From positions 25,502,338 to 25,566,337 of the forward strand of contig CM060199.1 in assembly GCA_030562195.1 (NCBI GenBank): a DNA stretch of 64,000 nucleotides, given 5' to 3'. This document shows positions 53,940-63,628 of the stretch, in pieces. The stretch comes from Nipponacmea schrenckii (Eukaryota > Mollusca > Gastropoda > Lottiidae). The first letter of the stretch is position 1. Every line of letters starts with the position of its first letter. Both the position numbers and the translations under genes were made by a program. The notes under the pieces were generated by a model. The model searched no databases. It was given only the letters and a program-made list of their open reading frames with translations, and was not told the DNA's origin.

Positions 53940-54304
53940 TGGATTAATGTACATTTGTTTAGCTACTGCTTCTCATGACTTTCCATAAGATATTGGTTTT
54001 GACACACAATTCCCTTTCTCAAAGTATTTTTAATGAAAGACACATTGAGCTCTTTTTTTCGATTCATAATTGAGTTAAAATTAGATGTTGTGATTCGGTG
54101 TTTTCTCTCTTTGAACCATAACTCCAAATCTTCCCTTGGCTGTCTTTCAATGTCAATGGCCTTGTCTTTAACTCTTCCCAATGATGGTGAAATGTTTTAA
54201 TATTTTCTAGATCTAAATCAAGATGGTGTTGTTTTAGAAATATTATGCCCCCACATCCACTATAATTATGTACTGGTGTTGCTATGGGATTAATAAGTGG
54301 TGCC
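53940..54304 (-). pseudogene. YqaJ-type nuclease exon, antisense in the THAP gene intron
   Basis: A minus-strand acceptor (TTTATTTCAG ending 54305) starts a frame with PLINPIATPVHNYSGCGGII, then after a frame change near 54180 IDIERQPREDLELWFKERKH and RITTSNFNSIMNRKKE. 'I E--TR-Q---W---R--R-TAS-FG-I' is the N-terminal motif of the YqaJ/lambda-exonuclease-like family, which in animals is often carried by THAP/DDE transposons. The domain breaks off at about 53940 before its acidic catalytic residues. Its acceptor and the plus-strand exon 4 acceptor are only 42 bases apart. Confidence 0.6.
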
Positions 54305-55291
54305 TGAAATAAAGAAATGAATTATACTTAATTTTTTCCTTTGCAGATGAAGAACCATTACATATGTTAGCTCTAGCATCAGAAAATAGATATATTACAA
54401 AGACACAGAAACCACAAACAAAGCTGTAAATACCTCAACTCAACCATCCCTATTTAGTTATGAAAATTTACAGCAAGAGCAGTTTCAATATTATACTGGA
54501 TTTACATATGAAAGATTTAATACAGTTTTTAAGTTTCATGGTCCTAATTTGGATTTACCATTTCAGCCTTCTAAGAACTTGAACATTTTTTCTCGGTTAT
54601 TATTACAAGATCAATTATTATTTGTTTTAATTAAACTGGGTCAAGATTTTGATTTCAAACACCTTGCCAAAATGTTCGGAATATCTTGTTTTATAGATTA
54701 GGATCAGTTGATATTTGGCCTCATAGAGATGTTATTATAGAACATATGCCAGATCAATTTAAGGCTGATTATCCAAGCACAATGGTTATTATTGATGGGA
54801 CAGAAATTAAGATATAGAAACCAAGCTCTTTACAAAAACAAAGTCAGTGCTACAGTGATTATAAATCTTGTACAACTCTTAAGGGTTTAGTTGGCATTGA
54901 TCCAAGAGGATCAATAATTTATGCTTCAATGTTATTTTCTGGTGCAATATCTGATAAGGAACTAACTATTAAAAGTAACCTTTTAGAAACTTTTAAGCAA
55001 CTTATTAGCATTGGTAAACTTACGATTGGAGATGGTGTGATGGCAGACAAGGGATTTACTGTTAGGGAAGAAATAGAAAATGTTGGACAGTCTTTAAATA
55101 TACCCCCTTTTGTACCTTCACCTGTTCCACAAATGAGTGCTGCTGATGTGACAGATACTATAAATATTGTTAAACATAGAGTTCATGTAGAAAGGGCTAT
55201 AGCACGTGTAAAACAGTTTAAATTATTATCAAATAAGATCAATTTAAGTTTATTTGGATGTATTAATCAAATTTGGCTTACATGCGGCTGT

Positions 55292-56560
55292 TTAACCCTT
55301 TAACAGCCACGGTCGCAATAATTCTGCCCATGCGACCGCCACTTTAAATTAATAGGAAGCTACGGGTATAAAGAAGTTGATGATATGATTAAAACATGGT
55401 TTTGATATCCGTTGTAATTTCTAAACAAACAAAAAATGCATGTTTGTTCTATTAAAAATAATAAACATTTTGATTGAAAATCGGTAATATTTTTGGAAAG
55501 ACGTCACAAAATTTGAGTGAATATGGCGTTATTACGCTATAGATAGATACGAATATTACGGCTCTAATGATGGCTATTGAACCACAGCAGGTGGCCTACA
55601 TAGCAGTCGTCAATGTAAACATTTCGCTGTCATGTATTTCGATCAAATTTGTATTGAAAATGGTAGTAGTTTGATGTAAAATGGCCTGAAAATGGCCCGA
55701 AAATTGAATGTTGAAGCTGTTATAACTCATATCTACGCTGATAGTGATTCTGAGGGCGAATTTTTACCATCTGAAGACGACTGGCCATCGGATTCGGAAA
55801 GTGCTGATGTTGATAATGATGAAAGTATCCCTGAAGTTTCCGAACTTTTAGGTGTGGGTCAACTCCTGAATTTGAATGGACACCTTTAGATGACATTATT
55901 GAAAATGAATTATGGCTTCCTGAATCCACACAAAATGTAGGATATAAAGGAAACATTGACTTGAAAAACGGTGATCCCATAGACTTTTTGTCATTATTTC
56001 TAAATGAACAGTTTTAGAATATTCTTGTGGAGGAAACAAATCGGTATGCACACCAATATTTGGAAGCTAATGTTCTTAGCCCCAAATCCCGTTTTCGTGA
56101 CTGGTATGATGTTACTATGCAGGAAATGAAGGCATTTGTAGCATTACATCATGCTATGGGATTAGTAGACAAGTCTGAAATTGTGGACTATTGGTCACAG
56201 CTTTGGTTGACAGAAACTCCTGGTTTTAACAAGGTGATGCCACGTAATAGATTTCAAATTATTTTATCGTTTCTTCATTTTGTAAATAATGAAGACCAGA
56301 TAGAACGTGGGGAACCAGGTCATAACAGATTGTTTAAAATTCGTCCAATTATTGATACTGTTATTCCACTGTTCGAACAAATGTACTATCCATCACAGAA
56401 ACTATCTTTAGAAGAAATGAAAATCGCATTCAAGGGTCGAAGTACTCTAGTTCAGTATAACCCAAATAAGCCGGATAAATATGGATATAAAGCATTTGTT
56501 TTGTCTGATTCTGCTACAGCCTATGTTTTTGTATACTGGTAAAACTGCAAAATGTGAAAA
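55292..56560 (+). mobile_element. piggyBac element, 5' part
   Basis: TTAA at 55292-55295 is followed by CCCTTTAACAGCC, a typical piggyBac terminal sequence, so the left end is at 55296. The transposase runs to 56542 or just beyond. No right end (GGG-TTAA) was found in the next 700 bp. Confidence 0.75.
55692..56542 (+). pseudogene. piggyBac transposase, N-terminal and central part
   Basis: 55692-55889 is the acidic N-terminus (DSDSEGEFLPSEDDW). A frameshift near 55845 leads into a frame with DFLSLFLNEQF, a TAG at 56015-56017, then 56027-56542 with EETNRYAHQYLEAN, MKAFVALHHAMGLV, NRFQIILSFLHF, KLSLEEMKIAFKGRS and YGYKAFVLSDSATAYVF. These are piggyBac (DDE_Tnp_1_7) hallmarks, except that the usual catalytic Asp in 'L-ID-E-M' appears as Glu (SLEEM). 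The rest of the domain is lost in a frame change at 56538. Confidence 0.85.
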
Positions 56561-56702
56561 TGAACCGTTAGGAACTACACATCAAATTGTCACCGAACTT
56601 GTTACTCCTTACACTGGGATTTGCAATTGTATATAATTACAGAATATTTGTTTGTCATTATTGGATGGTTTTAGTAGTAGGGGGATAGAACTAGGAACTT
56701 TG

Positions 56703-56738
56703 GTTGCTAGGCAACGGACGTCATAGGAGATGACGTCA
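56703..56738. promoter_or_regulatory. RFX-type X-box palindrome plus CRE
   Basis: GTTGCTAGGCAAC (56703-56715) is a perfect X-box palindrome, followed by GGACGTCAT and TGACGTCA (56731-56738). A similar CCTAGCAACC plus TGACGTCA pair lies before the polymerase gene at 61159-61184. Confidence 0.45.
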
Positions 56739-56880
56739 TCGGGGAAACCCTATGGGAAAACCCTTTGAGAAAATCCCTTTTGGGGAAACCCTGTGGGGAA
56801 TCCCAAGGGGAAATACCAAAGGAAATCCCTCTATGGGAAAGCCCCGGGAAAATACCTGTTGGGAAAGGGGAAAAACTCTT
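56739..56880. repeat. GGGAAA/CCC minisatellite
   Basis: Units of the type 'gggaaaaccctttgg' repeat about eight times with variants. Each unit pairs GGG with CCC so the tract is hairpin-prone. Confidence 0.75.
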
Positions 56881-56947
56881 TTCATTTGATTAGGTAGCCC
56901 TGAAAATGGCTGTTTTGATTGGACTTGGGCATAACGAACCTTTGACA

Positions 56948-57154
56948 TTAGTCAAAAAACGACTGCCTACACGTACAAACTTCTTTCGGTTTCTTTGGAC
57001 ATACTCTCCGATGTTTAGAAATGCGCCAAAAAGTCGGTCGTACTATAGCCATACACCAGAGGCACTGAAACCAGTCATCCTCTGGATGGTGGTAATAGGC
57101 CATTGGTCTAGCCTTATGACAAATGTCGCATTCCTTAACACCTGCTTTGTCCAT
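56948..57154 (-). CDS. Small Cys/His-rich ORF, possibly viral-type
   Basis: From ATG 57154 the 69-codon frame reads MDKAGVKECDICHKARPMAY, DWFQCLWCMAIVRP and ISKHRRVCPKKP. C-x2-C, C-x2-C, then H-x4-C give a zinc-binding pattern. It is divergent from the BIR gene (166 bases between the ATGs, with an AT-rich TATA-type region). A small zinc-finger ORF next to a BIR gene fits a viral-type cluster, but I do not recognise the protein. Confidence 0.4.
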   Translation of the reverse strand: MDKAGVKECDICHKARPMAYYHHPEDDWFQCLWCMAIVRPTFWRISKHRRVCPKKPKEVCTCRQSFFD

Positions 57155-57319
57155 GGCGAATATATTTCTTCCAGTCCAAAGCACGCTGTTTTATAAGGCC
57201 AGAGATCACGTGTGAGATCACGTGACTATTTCCAGGTTTTTGATTGGTTACAATAAAAGTTGACTTAAACAATATATATTATATAATATATAATACACCA
57301 ACAGAAATTGTTATTAGAC

Positions 57320-57793
57320 ATGGAACGATACTTTTGGTTAGAGGATAGTCTGGACACGTTTGTCGATTGGCCTAAATCTAAACCTACACCAACTTCTATA
57401 GCCGAAGCGGGTTTTCATTACCTTCAATTCAAAGATACTGTAGAATGTTTGGTGTGTGGACAGAAACTGAAAGACTGGCAACCTGACGACTGTTCCTGGG
57501 AGGAGCATCGACGTCATTCGCCACACTGTCTCTATTTAAAAATGATCAAACCAAAAGCCTATCGAAAAGGTTATGAGTATGAATGGAAAGGGAGATTGAG
57601 AGGCGAAACCAGTACCATGGCAACCAGTCACAAAGTGTATCCAGATTTCAAATCGTGTTGGTCTGCAGCCAAAAAACACGACTTTGATTCGTGGATCATG
57701 AAAGTAGACGAGAAAGGAAAATTTTTAGAAGAAATGGACATTGATAAAATGAATAAGATGGAATTATTGTTGAAATGTTTACATATTAATTAA
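57320..57793 (+). CDS. BIR-domain protein (inhibitor-of-apoptosis type)
   Basis: ATG 57320 gives a 157-residue protein. Near the N-terminus is one BIR domain with the complete signature C-x2-C-x16-H-x6-C (VECLVCGQKLKDWQ, then EEHRRHSPHC), preceded by FVDWP and AGFHYLQFKDT. Such single-BIR proteins bind and inhibit caspases or related partners; similar genes occur in baculoviruses, adintoviruses and in molluscan genomes. No RING domain follows; the C-terminal half is basic then acidic. The frame is intact. A TATA-like AT-rich stretch (57271-57297) lies upstream and AATAAA at 57821-57826 downstream. Its position between viral-type genes suggests capture by a Polinton-like element, though a host copy is possible. 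Confidence 0.85.
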   Translation: MERYFWLEDSLDTFVDWPKSKPTPTSIAEAGFHYLQFKDTVECLVCGQKLKDWQPDDCSWEEHRRHSPHCLYLKMIKPKAYRKGYEYEWKGRLRGETSTMATSHKVYPDFKSCWSAAKKHDFDSWIMKVDEKGKFLEEMDIDKMNKMELLLKCLHIN

Positions 57794-57951
57794 TGTGTTG
57801 TTGTTGTTGTTTGTGTTGGAATAAAGAAATGAATGTAAAAAATTCTCTTTTAATTTGATTTGTTGCCCTAAAAAGAGCCGTCAATCTATGCCTGACGTGG
57901 TAGGCTATGAACTGCAAGATCAAAGGCGTTTATCGTTGTCAATGAAATACT

Positions 57952-58182
57952 TCAGAGCCAACTCGAAACACCTTTTCTCTTGAGCCCACAGTCATCGCTC
58001 CTCTCGATGGCGCTCGAGGGTATCTCGCAAAATTTCTTCCCACCTCTCTTGTTCCGCAACAACAGCTTTACTTCTACAATTGCCCATGGTGAAATTGTGG
58101 AAATGATGACAAGAATGGCTAAGCGCGCTGATAAATAGGCCCAGATGATGTCGCAGAACATGTCGAGGGCTCCATGCAACAA
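57952..58182 (-). CDS. Hypothetical ORF with one membrane span
   Basis: Minus-strand frame with a hydrophobic segment (IIWAYLSARLAILVIISTIS) followed by a basic stretch (LLLRNKRGGKKF). The start is not ATG unless an internal one is used. Downstream of the BIR gene; function unknown and it may be spurious. Confidence 0.25.
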   Translation of the reverse strand: MLHGALDMFCDIIWAYLSARLAILVIISTISPWAIVEVKLLLRNKRGGKKFCEIPSSAIERSDDCGLKRKGVSSWL

Positions 58183-58331
58183 ATGATTATCTCCATATTT
58201 ATTGTTTTGAGAAAATTGAATTTAAACTTTTGAACTTCTCTCTAAAATCAGATTATTAACAGATTTTATTCTTTATGTGCATGAAGGTCTTGAATAAGTG
58301 TAAAAATAATATGACATGTAAAATTGTATAT

Positions 58332-58433
58332 AATATTCATCCAACCTCGTTCTGGATCAAAGAATTGGACTTAAACATTTTTAATATTCATCCAACCTCG
58401 TTCTGGATCAAAGAATTGGACTTAAACATTTTT
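58332..58433. repeat. Perfect 51-bp tandem duplication
   Basis: 'aatattcatccaacctcgtt' and the rest of the unit repeat exactly twice, 51 bp apart. Confidence 0.9.
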
Positions 58434-58589
58434 TGCACTACAAACAAAATATTGATCGAGTCATGGCATTTTATGTCACGATGATTTTCTGATTAAATCT
58501 TTATGAAATTAACATGAAAATATGATTCAAATAGTTCAAAACTTTTATTTGTCAATCATCAGTAAATACAATACAAACATACCAAATAA

Positions 58590-60597
58590 TTAATCTGTTG
58601 ATACATCATCTAAAATAAGATCTTTAACCGTTCGATCACAAGGCAATTTTATGTACCAATCATGTAGTTCTTCCGGAATTATTTTATTCTTGCATAACTT
58701 TAGGAGATCTTCCTTCTTAGCTTGAGAAATAGGTAAAGTTTCCTTGTAAGCAGAGACTGGGTTACAAAAGAAATTAGACCTTCCTTGTCCATACACGTTG
58801 ATTGCATTATATTCATCCCCATAATGATACTTATCATAAACCATTCCAGGACTAGCTTTTCGAAATTGAAAACTCTTTACTTTCAACCAGTTCAATATAG
58901 AACCATCAGTTGCCTTTTTTCTGTTCTTCACTAGAATATCGGCCATGGCATGGAAATCTAAAATATCTGAGAATTTTATATTGTCAACTACATAAGGATG
59001 TCTACGATGAGCTGTCTGCATGATTGAGATCCAATCTATTATGGAGTAAATAGTACGATTCTTTTTCTCTGCTTCAATAGCTGCAAGCATGCTATCCACC
59101 TCCATGTAAGTGCGCCCACTCTCTAAAAAATTGTGCGTTTATGTTTCAATTGGTGTTTTATATGGCCACACAATTCTGGTTCCTATTCTGACCACCACAA
59201 GAATAAAAAAACAATGAAACCTCTTTCACTTGATCAGGAAGATTGGTCAACCATCTGAAAAGGCATGTAGCAATTTCCCAAACTCCCTCGTGCTCCATTC
59301 AATTCAGTCCAACAATTACAATACGCATCGTTTGGTGAAGCAGCTTGATAAATACACAGGTTGTATACACATATTTTCCTGCTGTAGTAAAATAGTGATG
59401 CTGGCCCACAAGGTATCTGTAATACACTTTGTAAATCAAAAGTAGCTGAAAGAAAAGAAGGATCATTAACTGACCGTTCCTTATCAATGCGCTTGGCGTT
59501 TTGAGCTTCATCTTTTCTCTTTAAGTGTTGTTCGTGCTCAGATCTGAAGGTCTCCTTATCCACATCGTTCATCATGTTAAACTTTTTACAATGTGTACAT
59601 TGATCCTTCTTTGGGTGGTAGAATGACAAATTAAATTCATTACAGAATATTTCTCTGTAAATTCTATAGTTTACAGGTTGTATTCCATTTTCTGATTCAG
59701 CACAAAATTCCGTATATAACCTATACATCTTTGCTATTGACAAATTCTGATACACACGATTGGAATCTTTTCTTGTATAATGTGAAGGAATAGCAGGGAA
59801 GCTGTTGATATGACTTCTGACAATTTCCTTCGATTCTTCAGATGTTTTATTTGAAGGTGCAGCTTTATCCCGACCATCAGATCCATGAAATGGTGTGCCA
59901 GTAGAACCAATTGATTTTATGACGTGTCCACTGGTCCCTTACTAATATTCAATGTTGCAAGGAAGAACTTTTTACACACACGCTTTTGTTCAAACCTTCC
60001 ATTTTCACTTTTCTTCGCGAAACTATACAGAACTGAATTCTGTCTGCTCTTTCTTCTGTCATTCTTCAATCTTACCCTTTGAACTGGCAACACTTGAATG
60101 CATGACAAAATTTAATCCTTTTGTCTATTGTAGTCAGCCAATTTCCAATAACTACAGCAAAGCTCAGCTCGAAGTTCCTCGGGGAAGTTTTCGTTACATT
60201 TATAGCGACATGCATTACAGTTACTTGGAACGGGTGCCTTCTTAGGAACCACCTTGCCTTTATAATTTAAATATTCCTGTCCTGATTGGCATTTTGACTT
60301 TCGTACATTTCTTTTCCACTTTTCCGGACACGATTTTCGCTTTCTAGAGAGTTTTTTCCTTTTCAATTCTTCGTTGTTAATAGGTTCAACTTCCTTTAGA
60401 CCTGAATCACTATCAGCTGTGTTAGTTGATGAAGATTTTTTATCAACTTTGGGGTTTGTTTTGTTGTTGTCTATTGATGAATCAGAACATTGCCCCCCTT
60501 CAGTATAATCTGGATCATTGTCAGTATCATCATATAAACTCTCTTCAAAGTCACTATCCAAGTCGCCAATCAACTTAAGAGCTCTTTCTGCATCCAT
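58590..60597 (-). pseudogene. DDE-like transposase of the 'ESGH/GGQN' kind, fragmented
   Basis: Minus strand in order: 60597-60112 (acidic N-terminus, KRKSCPEKWKRNVRKSKCQS, then VPSNCNACRYKC); 59755-59234 (YREIFCNEFNLSFYHPKKDQ, CTHCKKF, FDLQSVLQIP with first Asp); about 59234-59105 (GGQNRNQ, FLESGRTYMEVDS); and 59105-58590 (ILDFHAMADILVKN). 'FDLQ-VL--P', 'CGGQNRN' and 'FLESGH--ME-D' are the conserved blocks of an uncharacterised transposon-like animal family. The second Asp appears lost (SCGGQN) and His is Arg (ESGR). Several stops; not functional. ATG 60597 follows an acceptor-like TTGACAG. Confidence 0.6.
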
Positions 60598-60699
60598 TTT
60601 AAATTCTGTCAACAAAAACAAAAGACTAATTGCAATAAATGGATATCTCCAGAATCTGTTTTTCATACAAGTATTTGTTCTGTTAAGCATTTGTCTTTA

Positions 60700-61135
60700 T
60701 TAGTTTGTGAAACTAAGCTTGAGCATAGTTAACAGACATAAAAAGACGAACTTACCACGACTTTGTGCCATAATTTAAGGTATAAAAAGGTTTGGTGTAA
60801 ACTGAAAAAAGGCTCATGTAATGGGAGGTCACTCTAATTAACTTGAAAATGTCACTGCAATAAAAGCCTAAATGTTACTTATCATCTTTTTTTCAATAAG
60901 TCATTTGACAATAAATTGCTAACTACCATTTACTTCTTTCTTGCCGTAAAAGTTCAGGACTTAACAGGAGATAATACAATAGAGCCAGTCTATACTACAG
61001 ACTATTATTAAAATAGCACTTAGATATTTCTTGCAGTGGTAGAGTGCATGCTTAATTTTAAATTGTAAACTTAACCCAAACATCTGCATTTTGGGAGATA
61101 GGCAGTTCTTGCATGGAACCCTCGATGTGATGTTT
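60700..61135. other. No gene recognised
   Basis: AT-rich intergenic sequence before the polymerase promoter region. Confidence 0.4.
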
Positions 61136-61137
61136 TT

Positions 61138-61184
61138 AACCAATCAGATAACCTGCATCCCTAGCAACCAAGCATATGACGTCA
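61138..61184. promoter_or_regulatory. CCAAT, X-box half and CRE cluster before PolB
   Basis: AACCAATCAG (61138-61147), CCTAGCAACC (61160-61169) and TGACGTCACGTCA (61177-61189) lie within 52 bases, 60-110 bases before the ATG at 61249. This is the NF-Y, RFX and CREB/ATF motif combination, close to that at 56703-56738. Confidence 0.5.
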
Positions 61185-61248
61185 CGTCATGAAAGTATTA
61201 AACTGCTGATGTGGATGTCTAGATTCACTATCAGAGCAACCTTCGAAG

Positions 61249-63628
61249 ATGGCATATCAACTAAGGCTTGGTGATCGGAGATACAGTAGATTTCATACCA
61301 ACTCTGTGTATTTGAATGTCGATTTTACTCAAAGTTGGAATCATGTTTTACCAGCCGACGTTCCGCAACAGTTGGATGATACGTTTAACCAAATTATCCG
61401 AGAAATTGGAAACTATCTGAATTGCGACCCAGACGACCAAGTTAGATTCAGTGTATCACACCCAGGACTGAAATCACCAGCATGGATTCCATTTAATAAA
61501 TGGTCAAGAATAAGAGCTCAGGATATTTTGAACCCTGTGGCAAGAATTTTGCAGTCCAACGAACAGTTTAGATTAGACGAACGTATGACACTTGACGTGA
61601 CATGTGTGTCATGTGAGTGTTCCAAAAGGAGATGGTCAAGGAAGATATCAACTTAAACGGGAATCATTATCGTTGGAGGATTATTTGAAGAGAAAGAAAG
61701 CGATTGTAGTGGTCAAGAACAGAGATAATTTGTGCTTCCAACTTGCTATTGTGATCACCAAACACTATGCCAACAAAAACGACACACCGGAATGGGAGAC
61801 GCAACGAAAACGATTAACAGCACATTCAGGCCCTTACATTTGGCAGACAAAATGTGTTGAACGATTGATTCAGCAAGTTGGGGCACGCCCTGAAGCTTGT
61901 ATTGGGCAGGAAACCTTGGATTTGTACCAAAAAACACTCGGACAACAAGGCTACCAACTGTTTGTGTATTCTCGGCTTCTATTTGGAAAATTATTATACA
62001 AAGGCAAAGTTTCCGGTACACCCAAAAAACTTCACCTTTACCATCAAGACCATCATAAAGACGTCATTACATCTATGCCTGCCTTTTTAGAGAGGAATTA
62101 TTATTGCGACTTGTGTGGAAAAGGGTACAATAATATCGAGACGCATCCATGTACAAGTATGTGCAGTGCTTGTCGACGCCAAGGAAAAGATTGTTCCACT
62201 GATACACCTCGATCCTGTTTAGAATGTCATCGCACCTTTTTCAGTGAAGAATGTAATAAAGCCCACAAAACTGGAGTCACCCCAAACGCCATCATCGCCT
62301 GTAACACATGTGGCAAGGAATGGGACACAAGAAAACGAGGCAGACTATTAAAAGAACATATCTGTGGAGAATATCAGTGTAAGGTATGTCGGAAATGGCA
62401 CGTTACAGGCGATAAATGGTGTTACATATAGACCATAGACATCGACAAAACACAAGTGGAAAAAAACCAAACCAAAGATGTGACGAGGTTTGTCTTTTAC
62501 GATTTCGAGTGCCACCAAAATACGGGGAACACATACCTAATTTATGTGTGTTGCAATTGTGCTGCCATTTCTGTATCGTTGCATCCACTCCATGTCAACA
62601 TTGCGATTCAACTTGGAACCACCAAAAGGAAATCATCTTCTAAGGACCCAACACTTTGGATGAAGTTGCCAAGTTTTTTGTTCACTTATCAGCCAAGAAA
62701 GTTTCACCTGGAGGTTGTGTCACTACCAAAAGTCAAAACATCGTTGCTGTGGCACATAATTTCCGAGGATACGATGGTATGATCATCTTACAAGGCTTAC
62801 ACAAACATGCCATGGATGCACCCAAAGTCATATTGAATGGTGGAAAAGTCATGACCATTCAACTGGGATGTGTGAAATTTGTGGACTCTTTAAACTTTTT
62901 AGCTATGCCACTTAAATATTTACCCAAGACATTCGGGTTAACTGAACTTAAAAAAGGCTACTTTCCCCATTTTTTCAACAGACCCGAGAACGCACAATAT
63001 GTTGGAGATTACCCACCAGTTACCGATTATGATCCAGACGGAATGAGTGTTGGAGAAAAAGTTTTATACCTGGTACAAAGAACAACAAACCAAGTGATGT
63101 CGGAGTGATGTCGATATTTTGAGGAAGTGTTGTGGAGCATTCAGAACCATCTTCATGTCAGAAACCGGAATAGATCCATTTTTAGATAGTTTGACGCTGG
63201 CCAGTGCATGTAATAAAGTTTTCCGAGCACATTACATGAAACCCGACACCATAGTCATCATACCCAGAGCATTGATGGAAGCCCCAACACCTGGAGAAGA
63301 TTGGAAAAAGTTTCAACCGAGACAACAAAGCTACAAGGTTTTACGCTGGTTAGAATGGAAACAGCATCAAAAACCATCGAGGCTCTCAGCCAGAAGCAAC
63401 CGACACCCAATATCAGACATGCTAGAAACGGTGGAGAAGTGAAGGTGGGCCCATTCAGCTTAGATGGATATGATCTCAACGATAAGACTGCACATGAATT
63501 CCATGTAAGTTTGGTTATTTGTTTTGATACTTATTATTTCTAATACAAAACAAATATTTCTAATACAACAATTATTTTTGATACACGTGACAAAAATCTT
63601 TTGAATTTTTTGAGTTATTTAGAATTAA
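61249..63628 (+). pseudogene. Polinton/adintovirus protein-primed DNA polymerase B, N-terminal and exonuclease part
   Basis: The gene starts MAYQLRLGDRRYSRF (ATG 61249). Breaks: frameshift near 61610, TAG at 62429-62431, frameshifts near 62650 and 63060, TGA near 63105, frameshift near 63340, and an insertion at 63505-63628. Domains in order: N-terminal region, a cysteine-rich zinc-binding block (CDLCGKGYNN, CSACRRQGKDC, CNTCGKEW, CKVCRKW) at about 62107-62400, the 3'-5' exonuclease with FVFYDFECHQ (Exo I, 62488), AHNFRGYDG (Exo II, 62752) and CRSDVDIL (Exo III, 63106). Homology to PolB of protein-primed viruses is certain in outline. The copy is non-functional. Confidence 0.85.
63505..63620 (+). 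other. Intron-like insertion in PolB
   Basis: After HEFH the sequence continues GTAAGTTTGG, a perfect donor consensus, then about 115 bp of AT-rich DNA with the repeated phrase 'tttctaatacaa' and ending near TTATTTAG. The coding frame resumes at 63629 with HHHPYDPSRTM. The expected residues between (a short Gly/Cys/His loop in relatives) are absent, and splicing at the obvious acceptor would give a stop. So this is more likely an insertion/deletion event than a working intron. Confidence 0.4.

Larger units (their letters stand above)
51277..55303 (+). pseudogene. Four-exon THAP-domain transposase, IS-like DDE_4 (ISL2EU-type)
   Basis: Exon 1 51277-51492: MVKRCAW, a TGA at 51298-51300, TCNSDTRYPERLIGGVSYIP, ending VCSK|GTAGGC. 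Exon 2 begins 51802 (HFVNGMPSSKYPDP), giving the C2CH zinc ligands Cys5, Cys10, Cys70, His73 with the last one across the splice. Exon 3 52121-52206 (HEEHESYQQKVYDKNTQTDD). Exon 4 from 54347 to 55303 has the catalytic part: MVIIDGTEIKI (first Asp), ISDKELT, VMADKGF (second Asp), VHVERAIARVKQFKLL (Glu). Exon 3 and exon 4 agree in phase. Stops (51298, 51949, about 54817) and frameshifts make it inactive. The C-terminus is cut by a piggyBac at TTAA 55292. Confidence 0.8.

Noticed and set aside
54929..55303. A stand-alone gene of 124 codons
   Set aside because: It is the last part of the THAP transposase, with the upstream catalytic Asp in a broken frame.
63505..63620. A functional spliceosomal intron in PolB
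   Set aside because: The donor is good, but the visible acceptors give a stop or wrong frame and conserved residues are missing.
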